Positions 54,262 to 62,780 of a stretch of 64,000 nucleotides of DNA are shown in pieces. The stretch comes from Robiginitomaculum sp. (GTDB lineage: Bacteria > Pseudomonadota > Alphaproteobacteria > Caulobacterales > Maricaulaceae). Positions within the stretch are counted from its first letter, which is position 1, and every line of letters starts with the position of its first letter. Under the pieces are notes generated by a model. The model ran no database searches and had not been told where the DNA came from. It saw nothing but the letters and a program-made list of their open reading frames with translations. The stretch covers positions 124,001-188,000 of the forward strand of contig JAJFFN010000021.1 in the NCBI GenBank assembly GCA_021776635.1, read 5' to 3'. The position numbers and the translations under genes are program-made.

Positions 54262-54424
54262 GTCTTTGCAATCCATTGATTAGTTAATGATGATATATGT
54301 TCTCTTATAACAATCTAACCATAAGACAAACCTTGATATGAAAACTATGAAAATAAACACAACTTAAGATATATTTAACCACAACCTTATAGCGAGTTAC
54401 TACACTCAATTTAAGGGGAGGATT

Positions 54425-55897
54425 ATGAAAAATAGGTATGATTTTATTGTTATCGGCAGTGGGCCAGCGGGCAGGCGTGGCGCTATACAGGCTGCAAAAG
54501 CGGGGCAGTCGGTTTTAATCGTTGATAAAGGCCGCGATATTGGTGGTGTCTGTGTCCATACGGGGACTGTGCCAAGTAAAACTTTGAGGGAAACGGTGCT
54601 TAACTTATCCGGCTGGCGGGAGCGTGGGTTTTACGGAAGCGCCTATAAGGTTAAAGCCAATATTTCTGCTGCAGATTTGAAGAAACGCCTTTTGATGACG
54701 ATAGAACACGAGGTAAATGTTCTCGATAACCAATTTGATCGCAACCATGTAACCAGAGTTCAAGGAAAAGCGCAGCTGGTATCGTCAAGCCAGCTTAATA
54801 TTACCACGCATGACGGTGAAGTTCACAGTATTGGATTTGGCAAAATACTTCTTGCCGTTGGTACAAAACCGTTTCGCCCTCATTATATACCATTTGACGG
54901 AAAACGAGTTTTGGATTGCGACGACATTTTGGACCTGCATGAATTGCCCAGGTCATTAACGATAATTGGCGCAGGGGTCATCGGGTTGGAATATGCATCT
55001 ATTTTTAATGCACTTGATATTCCCGTAACTGTCATTGAACCACGAAAAACGGTATTAGAATTTCTGGATGAAGATATTGTTGAGGATTTTTTACACGAAT
55101 TGCGCAAACGTGGTGTGCGTTTGTGTTTTGGCGTAAAGGCCAAGCAGATAAAAAATGATGGCAAAAGCTGTTTTGTGAAACTTGAGGACGGGCGGATTAT
55201 TCAGTCTGACACGTTGCTATTTGCGGCGGGGCGCGTTGGTGCAACAGATGAGCTTGGCCTTGAAACTTGCGCCTTACAAGTCGATCATCGTGGGCGCATT
55301 GCGGTTAACCCGATAACATTTGAGACAACGACACCAAATATTTACGCCGCAGGAGATGTTATCGGGTTTCCAAGCCTTGCATCCACGTCAATGGAACAAG
55401 GCCGAATTGCCGCCTGTCATGCACTGGATATACCCAAAGCGAGCCCACCAGATTATTTTCCGTACGGGATTTACGCAGTGCCCGAAATATCAACCATAGG
55501 TTTGACAGAAAAAGAAGTCCGCGCTGCCAAGGTGCCCTACCAGGTTGGTATAGCAAGGTTAAAAGAGACTTCGCGCGGACAAATCATGGGGATACAAGGC
55601 GGTCTAATGAAAATGATATTTTCATTAGACACACGACAATTATTGGGCGTTCATATAATTGGTGAAGGGGCAACAGAGCTCATACATATTGGTCAGGCCG
55701 TTCTAAATTTGAATGGCAAGCTTGATTACTTTATCAATAATATCTTTAATTACCCAACTTTGGCAGAAGCGTATAAAATAGCGGCGTTGGACGCTTGGAA
55801 TAAAATGCGCAACATCTCTATGGAGCAAGATACAAGTATAGATTTCGCATTTGACGCGTTGCCAAATAATCCATTCGAAGGCCTAAAAACTGCGTAG
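54425..55897 (+). CDS. sthA: Soluble pyridine nucleotide transhydrogenase
   Basis: SthA is an FAD flavoprotein that exchanges reducing power between NADPH and NAD. The FAD motif is FIVIGSGPAGRRGAIQAAKAG at residue 8. GGVCVHTGTVPSKTLRE keeps the first Cys but lacks the second redox Cys, as is normal for SthA and unlike lipoamide dehydrogenase. The NAD motif IIGAGVIGLEYASIF and YAAGDVIGFPSLASTSMEQGR follow. GGGGAGG precedes the ATG. It is convergent with hslU, 1 bp apart. Its 490 residues are slightly longer than usual. Confidence 0.93.
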   Translation: MKNRYDFIVIGSGPAGRRGAIQAAKAGQSVLIVDKGRDIGGVCVHTGTVPSKTLRETVLNLSGWRERGFYGSAYKVKANISAADLKKRLLMTIEHEVNVLDNQFDRNHVTRVQGKAQLVSSSQLNITTHDGEVHSIGFGKILLAVGTKPFRPHYIPFDGKRVLDCDDILDLHELPRSLTIIGAGVIGLEYASIFNALDIPVTVIEPRKTVLEFLDEDIVEDFLHELRKRGVRLCFGVKAKQIKNDGKSCFVKLEDGRIIQSDTLLFAAGRVGATDELGLETCALQVDHRGRIAVNPITFETTTPNIYAAGDVIGFPSLASTSMEQGRIAACHALDIPKASPPDYFPYGIYAVPEISTIGLTEKEVRAAKVPYQVGIARLKETSRGQIMGIQGGLMKMIFSLDTRQLLGVHIIGEGATELIHIGQAVLNLNGKLDYFINNIFNYPTLAEAYKIAALDAWNKMRNISMEQDTSIDFAFDALPNNPFEGLKTA

Positions 55898-55898
55898 G

Positions 55899-57203
55899 TT
55901 ATAAAATAAACTTGGAGAGGTCTGTATCAGTAGCAAGCTCACCAACATGCTTGCTGACATAGGCCTTGTTTATTTTTATCGTTTCGCCGTCGCGGTCCGA
56001 TGCGCTAAAGCTGATATCGTCCAATAGGCGCTCCATGACCGTGTGTAAGCGTCTGGCACCTATATTTTCAACGCTCGCATTTACCTGTGCAGAAATGTTT
56101 GCAATCTCTTTGATGCCATTTGTTGTAAAATCCAAAGTGATGTTTTCAGTTGCCATTAATGCGGTGTATTGCTTGATCAGTGATGCTTCGGGTTCCGTTA
56201 ATATTCGTTCGAAATCTTCGCGCGTCAATGCACGTAGCTCGACCCGTATGGGAAGCCGTCCTTGTAATTCAGGCAACATGTCTGACGGTTTGGAAAGATG
56301 AAACGCACCGGATGCTACAAATAATATATGGTCAGTTTTAACGGGCCCATGTTTTGTTGTGACGGTGGTACCCTCGATAAGGGGTAAAAGATCACGCTGC
56401 ACGCCTTCGCGCGACACTTGCCCGCTGGCACCCGTATCACTGCGAACGGTGATTTTATCTATTTCATCTAGAAACACAATCCCGTCGTTTTCTACCAAGC
56501 CTATGGCGGTTTTTACCAGTGTTTCCTCGTCGAGCATTTTGTCAGCTTCATCGGCCAGTAAGGGCGCATAAGCATCCTTGACTTTCATTTTGACCTTTTT
56601 GGTTTTTCCGCCTTTGCCAAAAATACTACCAAGTTCAAGCATGCCCATTGAAGCACCTGGTTGTCCTGGAATATCAAAGCCTTGAAATGGTGAGCTATTA
56701 TCAGCTAAATCCAGATCGACATCATTGTCATCAAGATCACCATTTAGTAGTTTTGTGCGAAATTTTTTGCGGGTAGCATCGCCGGCATTTTCGCCAACCA
56801 AAGCATCAATAATGCGGTTTTCTGCAGACTTTTCAGCCGCCGCTTTTACGTCTTTGCGACGACCGTCACGGGTTTGGGTGATGGCGATTTCAACCAAGTC
56901 GCGGATTATTTGTTCCACGTCGCGGCCAACATAACCGACTTCGGTGAATTTTGTGGCTTCGACCTTGAGAAACGGCGCATGGGCCAATTTAGCGAGCCTG
57001 CGCGAAATCTCTGTTTTGCCGACGCCCGTTGGTCCAATCATCAAAATATTTTTTGGCGTAATTTCCTCGCGTAAATCTGCCCCAACATGTTTGCGCCGCC
57101 AGCGCGAACGTAGTGCAATGGCAACGGCGCGCTTAGCGGCAGATTGTGCGACAATGTGCTTGTCGAGCTCAGAAACTATTTCGCGCGGAGATAACTCAGA
57201 CAT
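55899..57203 (-). CDS. hslU: HslU, ATPase subunit of the HslUV protease
   Basis: HslU unfolds proteins for the HslV peptidase. [17 protein letters not shown] opens the protein; Walker A is [11 protein letters not shown], and [24 protein letters not shown] and [11 protein letters not shown] follow. The C-terminal tail ends LSKFIL, as needed to dock on HslV. Its 434 residues are normal. AAGGA precedes the ATG. No hslV is next to it; only a 9-bp repeat and an unrelated membrane gene lie upstream. Confidence 0.97.
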   Translation of the reverse strand: MSELSPREIVSELDKHIVAQSAAKRAVAIALRSRWRRKHVGADLREEITPKNILMIGPTGVGKTEISRRLAKLAHAPFLKVEATKFTEVGYVGRDVEQIIRDLVEIAITQTRDGRRKDVKAAAEKSAENRIIDALVGENAGDATRKKFRTKLLNGDLDDNDVDLDLADNSSPFQGFDIPGQPGASMGMLELGSIFGKGGKTKKVKMKVKDAYAPLLADEADKMLDEETLVKTAIGLVENDGIVFLDEIDKITVRSDTGASGQVSREGVQRDLLPLIEGTTVTTKHGPVKTDHILFVASGAFHLSKPSDMLPELQGRLPIRVELRALTREDFERILTEPEASLIKQYTALMATENITLDFTTNGIKEIANISAQVNASVENIGARRLHTVMERLLDDISFSASDRDGETIKINKAYVSKHVGELATDTDLSKFIL

Positions 57204-57235
57204 GTAAAATCCTTAGTATGTTCAGTATATTTAGC

Positions 57236-57271
57236 GTATTCAGTGTATTCAGTGTATTCAGTGTATTCATG
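57236..57271. repeat. 9-bp tandem repeat upstream of hslU
   Basis: GTATTCAGT runs at 57236, 57245 and 57254 with a partial fourth copy at 57263. It lies in the 138-bp gap before hslU, 32 bp upstream of its start, and may affect the promoter. Confidence 0.8.
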
Positions 57272-57341
57272 TTACAGCGTATGAGATAAGAAGTGCAGGC
57301 ACGAATTCAAGCATAAAACTGTATCAATGTAACTATTCAAA

Positions 57342-58388
57342 TCAGCGCGTGGGCGGAAAAATCTTTGCAAATGGGCCTGTGGTCGGCAACGCAAATAATA
57401 TTAATGTGCGGGCTGTATGCCAGCCGACACCTAAAAACACGATGCCGCCGCCCAACAACAGCAATGTTAAAGCAATGACAGAGCCAAAACCAAGCCCCGA
57501 GTCTTTCATTAAAAACCCGATGGCAAAGCCTGCATACCCCAAAGATGATACCAATAAAGCCCGTCTATTAATGGCGAGCCCGACAAAAGCCAAAACTCCG
57601 ATGATTGCCAGCATAAACAGAGCATCTGTTTTGCCGAGCTGCACCATTGGCAATACCCCCATAATTTTTGTAACTTCGGGCTTAAGCACATAGACGGCAA
57701 TGCCGTGAATGATCAAAGGGGCAGCGGTAAAGTGTAGCCAAAAAGCATTGTCTGCAAATCGGGTTTTACGGTCTGTATCGTGGCTATCGTAACCAATGGC
57801 AGCGATAAATAAAGCAAATCCCGAAAATACCATCAAGAGACCAGACGGAATGATGCCACCTAGAACGGCAAATACAATCATGATTAGCGACAAAGCAATA
57901 AGTGCGATTGAAAAAGGCAGGCGGAAGCGCCAATAAAACAGTAACATGGCCAATAGTGTGACAATCGCGGGTACAAGACCGGGCCTGCCCAGTTCCCCAG
58001 ATATTCCCATTTCAAAGATCGAGCTTAGCCCTGTGTGCACAAAAATCAGATAAGCAAAAGCCAATAATAATGTGGGCAAGTGCGCACGCTTTTTACGGCC
58101 AAAATATTCACACATCAGCCATAGGAGTGCGGCCCCGGCTAAATAGCCAATACCGCCACCGAAAATGCCGATAGTGGTAAACATGCCCAATGACAATAAT
58201 CCAATGCCAATAGATATAAACACATCCGAGAACGAACGGACAAACCGCATGTTTTCTTCGTCGCCAATAAGTGCCGCCCGCATGTCCGGCGCAGAGTTTA
58301 ATTTTGCCAGCATGGTTTTGGCTTGCGCCGCGTCGATAATCCCTGCCTCTAAGGCCTTGGATATTTGCTTTGGTGTCATATTTGTCAT
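57342..58388 (-). CDS. Multi-pass membrane protein, DUF2157-like
   Basis: The short N-terminal soluble part (MTPKQISKALEAGIIDAAQAKTML, residues 4–27) looks like the DUF2157 lead, followed by about ten hydrophobic segments. It has 348 residues (345 if Met 4 is used). Function unknown. It is divergent from the YciI gene. Confidence 0.7.
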   Translation of the reverse strand: MTNMTPKQISKALEAGIIDAAQAKTMLAKLNSAPDMRAALIGDEENMRFVRSFSDVFISIGIGLLSLGMFTTIGIFGGGIGYLAGAALLWLMCEYFGRKKRAHLPTLLLAFAYLIFVHTGLSSIFEMGISGELGRPGLVPAIVTLLAMLLFYWRFRLPFSIALIALSLIMIVFAVLGGIIPSGLLMVFSGFALFIAAIGYDSHDTDRKTRFADNAFWLHFTAAPLIIHGIAVYVLKPEVTKIMGVLPMVQLGKTDALFMLAIIGVLAFVGLAINRRALLVSSLGYAGFAIGFLMKDSGLGFGSVIALTLLLLGGGIVFLGVGWHTARTLILFALPTTGPFAKIFPPTR

Positions 58389-58528
58389 GACTGTAGATTA
58401 GGGCAGGTCGTATAGGGAAGCAAGTGGGTGCTAACATGAATGCAAGGGCATGATTGCAACTTGGATGCTGGGGTTCCATATTAAAGTGGAGTGCTCTAAG
58501 TGACGCAAAACTTGATGTGAGAAATGTT

Positions 58529-58810
58529 ATGAAATTTATGGTTTATACCCGTGATAGAGATGATGCTTTGGCAGTGCGGCAAGCGAACCGCGATGCACAC
58601 TTGGCCTTTGTGCGCGGGCCTGGTGATGTGAAGGTCATATCTGCGGGGCCTTGGCTATCTGACAATGGCGTTATGAGTGGTTCATTGCTGCTGGTCGAAG
58701 CTAGTAATATTGAGGCCGTCAAGAGGTGGAATAAAAACGACCCTTATGTTTTGGCGGGACTAACCGCCAAGGTCACAATCCACCCGATGGGTGGCTGGGC
58801 GGATTTTTAG
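58529..58810 (+). CDS. YciI-family protein
   Basis: A 93-residue ferredoxin-like fold protein. KFMVYTRDRDDALAVRQANRDAHLAFVR and SGSLLLVEASNIEAVKRWNKNDPYVLAGL match YciI; the His-Asp pair (NRDAHLAF, NDPY) is kept. I chose the ATG at 58529 by family N-terminus. Function is unclear; some members act as small hydrolases. It precedes trmD by 81 bp in the same direction, a pairing often seen in alphaproteobacteria. Confidence 0.85.
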   Translation: MKFMVYTRDRDDALAVRQANRDAHLAFVRGPGDVKVISAGPWLSDNGVMSGSLLLVEASNIEAVKRWNKNDPYVLAGLTAKVTIHPMGGWADF

Positions 58811-58891
58811 AGAGCGCCAAACCGTCTATTCTTGCTGTTCTAGTCTCCAAACTTGAATTGTATTTGGAAAAAAATGGTGTAAAAGCCCCAC

Positions 58892-59674
58892 ATGCCCAAG
58901 ACAGACCCTATTAAACCAACCATAAAATCAACCATAGAACCTTGGACGGCGAGTGTGCTGACCTTGTTTCCGGACTCATTTCCTGGGGTATTGGGGGTTT
59001 CTGTCGTTGGCAACGCACTAAAAGATGAAAAATGGGCGCTAGAAGCTATAGACATACGAGATTTTTCCTATAATAAGCACCGTTCTGTTGACGCGAGCCC
59101 TGCTGGCGGCGGACCAGGTATGGTTTTAACGCCACAAGTAAGTGCAAGAGCAATAGACCATGTAGTGCAAAAAGGCGTGGCGCGAGACCCCAAGAGTAAC
59201 GGGCAGACGCGACCGCTGATTTATCTGACACCGCGCGGGCGGCCCTTGACCCAAAAACGGGTAAGGGAATTGGCAAGTGGTTCAGGTGTAATTGTGTTCT
59301 GTGGACGTTTTGAGGGGCTCGACCAACGGGTCATCGAAGCGCGAAATATGGAAGAGGTTTGCGTCGGCGATTTTATTCTCGCAGGCGGAGAAATCGCGGC
59401 ACAGGCAATGATAGAAGCCTGTGTGCGGTTACTGCCCGGTGTATTGGGTGGTGAGACCTCTACCGAGGAGGAGAGTTTTGAGGACGGGCTTTTGGAATAC
59501 CCGCTTTACGCCAAGCCGCGTGCGTGGGAAGACCGGAAAATCCCGGAAGTTTTATTGTCAGGCGACCACAAGCGAATAGCGGACTGGCGCCGGCGCAAAA
59601 TGGAAAAGAGTACTAAAGAACGACGTCCTGATATGTGGAAACGCTATATTGGGAATGATAAGAAAATTGAATAA
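58892..59674 (+). CDS. trmD: tRNA (guanine-37-N1)-methyltransferase
   Basis: TrmD methylates G37 next to the anticodon to prevent frameshifting. The trefoil-knot fold shows [72 protein letters not shown] and [13 protein letters not shown]. The end has RPDMWKRY. Its 260 residues include about 18 extra N-terminal residues if the ATG at 58892 is right; no clear ribosome site decides. It leads into rplS after 64 bp. Confidence 0.96.
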   Translation: MPKTDPIKPTIKSTIEPWTASVLTLFPDSFPGVLGVSVVGNALKDEKWALEAIDIRDFSYNKHRSVDASPAGGGPGMVLTPQVSARAIDHVVQKGVARDPKSNGQTRPLIYLTPRGRPLTQKRVRELASGSGVIVFCGRFEGLDQRVIEARNMEEVCVGDFILAGGEIAAQAMIEACVRLLPGVLGGETSTEEESFEDGLLEYPLYAKPRAWEDRKIPEVLLSGDHKRIADWRRRKMEKSTKERRPDMWKRYIGNDKKIE

Positions 59675-59738
59675 ACGCTACCCAGCAAAAGTGAGGCAAG
59701 GGTTCGTTAGCGTGAGCGAAAATAAACGGAGACATAAG

Positions 59739-60134
59739 ATGAATATTATAGAAAAACTGAACAAAAAAGAAGAAGAACGGTTATTAGCCAACGGCAAATC
59801 CATTCCAGATTTTTCTGCTGGTGATACTTTGGTTGTTCAAGTGAAAATTAAAGAAGGCACGCGTGAGCGTCTGCAAGCTTTTGAAGGCGTTTGTATTGCC
59901 ATTAATGGCAAGGGCCTGAACGAGAGCTTCACCATGCGCAAAATCACATATAACGAAGGCGTAGAGCGCGTATTCCCGATCTACTCTCCACTTGTGGATA
60001 GCATTGAAGTTAAGCGTAAAGGTAAAGTCCGCCGCGCCAAGCTATATTATCTTCGTGAACGCCGTGGGAAATCTGCACGTATCGCCGAGCGTACATCAGG
60101 TCGCGGTATCGACCAAACACGCGGTAAAAAATAA
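59739..60134 (+). CDS. rplS: 50S ribosomal protein L19
   Basis: L19 lies at the 30S–50S interface. [63 protein letters not shown] (key parts SAGDTLVV and RVFPIYSP) and [20 protein letters not shown] are diagnostic. The start at 59739 has CGGAGA upstream and gives 131 residues. A longer upstream frame overlaps trmD and is rejected. A strong terminator follows. Confidence 0.97.
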   Translation: MNIIEKLNKKEEERLLANGKSIPDFSAGDTLVVQVKIKEGTRERLQAFEGVCIAINGKGLNESFTMRKITYNEGVERVFPIYSPLVDSIEVKRKGKVRRAKLYYLRERRGKSARIAERTSGRGIDQTRGKK

Positions 60135-60177
60135 AAACTTTGGACTTGCTCTAGAGCGAGTATTTAAACTTAAAAAC

Positions 60178-60214
60178 AAAAAGCGGACGCGTAAAACCAC
60201 GAGTCCGCTTTTTT
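60178..60214. terminator. Bidirectional terminator between rplS and deoB
   Basis: AAAAAGCGGAC and GTCCGCTTTTTT pair around a 13-nt loop, with an A-run on one side and a T-run on the other, so it can work on both strands. It separates the convergent rplS and deoB genes. Confidence 0.88.
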
Positions 60215-60245
60215 ATGCTTCAAGATGCTCTACCCTAATTATTCT

Positions 60246-61442
60246 TCATTTTAACCCTAAATGGGTCGCAATCTGGTCTGCTATGATTGTGAAACCTGTG
60301 TGTGGGCCGCGCGGGCCAGGCTGTATTACATTAGGGCCAAAAGCGAGGACGGGGACTTGTTCGCGCGTGTGGTCTGTGCCAGGCCATGTGGGGTCGTTGC
60401 CGTGGTCTGCTGTGATAATGACCAGATCATCAGGCTTGAGCCTCTGAGCAAAATCTGCCAGCATAATATCGAAATCTTCTAATGCATTGGCATAGCCCGG
60501 TACGTCGCGGCGATGGCCGAAATCCATATCGAAATTGACGAAATTTGTAAAAATTAGCGCCCCGTTCTTTGCAGTTTCCGCCGCCTTGATTGTAGCTGCC
60601 ATGAGGGCTTGATGACCAGAAGCCGGTAATTTTTGTGTTACACTGCGACCAGCAAAAATATCACTCACCTTGCCAACCGCATAGACCGCCCCGCCCGCCT
60701 TGGTGACCTTGTCCAACAAAGTCTCTCCAACTGGCGGGACGGCATAATCATGCCGATTACCAGTACGGACAAATTCACCAGGTTCTTCACCAACAAATGG
60801 TCTGGCAATGACGCGGCCAATATTGAGCGGATCTACCAATTTGCGTGCCAGTACACATAAATCTAAAAGGCGCTCAAGGCCGAAATGTTGCTCATGAGCA
60901 CATATTTGAATGACTGAATCGGCGCTGGTATACAGTATGGGTTTTCTGGTTTTGATATGCTCTAGACCGAAGTCCTCAATAACTTGTGTGCCAGATGCAT
61001 GGCAATTACCAAGCGTCCCTGATAATTTTCCTTTGTCAATCAACGCGTCTAAAAGAGCGCGCGGGAAACTATTGGTTTTATCAGTAAAATAGCCCCAGTC
61101 GAATGTCACGGGCAAACCCGCCATTTCCCAGTGCCCTGATATTGTGTCTTTGCCAGTGGACAATTCGGCGGCGGAACCGTACTGCCCGATAATATCGGGA
61201 TTTGGGTTCATACCGTTTGGCAGTAAGCCTGTCGCCATTTCGGCGGCTTTTCCAAGGCCAAGCATTTCCAAAAACGGGATATGCAAAGACCCGCTTCGTA
61301 CACCGTCAATATCACAACGTCCAACCGCACACCACTGGGCGATATGCCCAAATGTATTGGCACCAACATCACCAAATTCTTTAGCATCTGGCGCGCCGCC
61401 AATACCGACACTATCCATTACTAATAAAAATGCTCGTGCCAT
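60246..61442 (-). CDS. deoB: Phosphopentomutase
   Basis: DeoB interconverts (deoxy)ribose 1- and 5-phosphate in nucleoside breakdown. The alkaline-phosphatase-fold metal sites are seen in LLVMDSVGIGGAPDA (residue 6), the DTISGHWEMAG motif with the phospho-accepting Thr, and ITADHGNDPTWPGTDHTRE near the C-terminus. Its 398 residues are normal. It lies 3 bp after deoA. Confidence 0.96.
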   Translation of the reverse strand: MARAFLLVMDSVGIGGAPDAKEFGDVGANTFGHIAQWCAVGRCDIDGVRSGSLHIPFLEMLGLGKAAEMATGLLPNGMNPNPDIIGQYGSAAELSTGKDTISGHWEMAGLPVTFDWGYFTDKTNSFPRALLDALIDKGKLSGTLGNCHASGTQVIEDFGLEHIKTRKPILYTSADSVIQICAHEQHFGLERLLDLCVLARKLVDPLNIGRVIARPFVGEEPGEFVRTGNRHDYAVPPVGETLLDKVTKAGGAVYAVGKVSDIFAGRSVTQKLPASGHQALMAATIKAAETAKNGALIFTNFVNFDMDFGHRRDVPGYANALEDFDIMLADFAQRLKPDDLVIITADHGNDPTWPGTDHTREQVPVLAFGPNVIQPGPRGPHTGFTIIADQIATHLGLK

Positions 61443-61445
61443 GGG

Positions 61446-62765
61446 CTATGCTCCTGTGCCGATATATTCTACAATCAGCGGGTTAGTATGTGCCTTATCG
61501 GCAAAGATATAAGCATTTTTAAGCATAATACCAGCTTCTCTGGCTTGGTCGGTGGTTCGCGCATGGATCCGTGCAAGCACATCACCTTTTATCAATTTGG
61601 TGCCTATGGGTGCGATTTGGTCAAACCCGACGGCGTAATCTATTTTGTCGTCCGGGTTTTTGCGACCCCCGCCCAAAACAATAACCGCCATACCGAGCTT
61701 ACGGGTATCTATGGCTGAAACGGTGCCGGATTGGTCGGCTTTGATATCTGTAATTATGGGAGCTGTTGGCAGGTATTTATCATGGTTTTCTAAAAAGTCT
61801 GCAGGCCCGCCGAGCGCCGATATCATACGCGAAAAAATGTCCGCCGCTTTGCCGTTGTCAAATACGGCTTTGACCTTGGCGCGACCGTCACCTGTATCAG
61901 TAGCGAGACCGCCAGATACCAACATATCCGCACAAAGGGCAGAAGTAACCTCGTGTAAACGCCTATCGCGTTTGCCGTGAAAATGGTCAATAACATTTCG
62001 GACTTCAACGGCATTGCCGGCCGCGCTGGCCAAGGGTTCGTTCATGTCTGTAATAATACCAGACGTTTTAACGCCTGCTCCGTTGGCAACTGTTATCAAT
62101 GCGTTTGCCAAAGCCTTGGCGCTGTTTAAATTACTCATTATCGCGCCAGAACCACATTTGATATCGAGCACCAACCCGTCCAAACCTTCGGCTAGTTTCT
62201 TGGATAAAATTGACGCAGTGATAAGCGGCAAGCTCCCAACGCTGGCAGTTGCCGAACGGATTGCATATATGGTTTTATCTGCCGGTGCGAGGGTGCCCGT
62301 TTGCCCAATAATAGCACAGCCAATATCTTTAACCGTCTTGCGAAATAAAGCATTGTCCGCATTTACATTATACCCGGGTACGGCATTAAATTTATCTAGT
62401 GTACCGCCCGTATGCCCAAGACCTTGCCCCGAAATCATAGGGACATAACCGCCGCATGCAGCGATGACGGGCGCGAGCAAAAGTGACACATTGTCCCCAA
62501 CGCCGCCCGTAGAATGTTTGTCTAAAACAGGTCCTTGTAAATCCCACTGCATGACATCACCGCTATCCCTAACCGCTTTGGTCAAGGTAACAATATCGGC
62601 TTGCGCCAAACCCTTTAGATAAACCGCCATGACAAAGGCACCAATTTGTGCAGGGCTCGTATCACCCGTGGTAATGCCTTTGATGAAAGTTTGCATGTCT
62701 TGTGTCGATGCTTTCACACCATCACGAATTTGGCCAATAAACTCTTGTGGAAGAAAGGTGCTCAT
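61446..62765 (-). CDS. deoA: Thymidine phosphorylase
   Basis: DeoA splits thymidine and deoxyuridine to the base and deoxyribose 1-phosphate. FIGQIRDGVKASTQDMQTFIKGI, KHSTGGVGDNVSLLLAPVIAACGGYVPMISGQGLGHTGGTLDKF (key KHSTGGVGDN and SGQGLGHTGGTLDK) and VLDIKCGSGAIM are diagnostic. Its 439 residues are normal. It sits between the aldehyde dehydrogenase and deoB, all in one direction with tight spacing. Confidence 0.96.
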   Translation of the reverse strand: MSTFLPQEFIGQIRDGVKASTQDMQTFIKGITTGDTSPAQIGAFVMAVYLKGLAQADIVTLTKAVRDSGDVMQWDLQGPVLDKHSTGGVGDNVSLLLAPVIAACGGYVPMISGQGLGHTGGTLDKFNAVPGYNVNADNALFRKTVKDIGCAIIGQTGTLAPADKTIYAIRSATASVGSLPLITASILSKKLAEGLDGLVLDIKCGSGAIMSNLNSAKALANALITVANGAGVKTSGIITDMNEPLASAAGNAVEVRNVIDHFHGKRDRRLHEVTSALCADMLVSGGLATDTGDGRAKVKAVFDNGKAADIFSRMISALGGPADFLENHDKYLPTAPIITDIKADQSGTVSAIDTRKLGMAVIVLGGGRKNPDDKIDYAVGFDQIAPIGTKLIKGDVLARIHARTTDQAREAGIMLKNAYIFADKAHTNPLIVEYIGTGA

Positions 62766-62780
62766 ACGCTTCTTTTTCGT

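Noticed and set aside
54541..54610. Missing second redox cysteine in Sth
   Set aside because: Soluble transhydrogenases normally lack the disulfide of related reductases, so this is not a defect.
57236..57271. Short regular repeats read as a CRISPR array
   Set aside because: The 9-bp units follow directly with no spacers, and no cas genes are present. The same applies to the repeats at 41743, 37927 and 48190.
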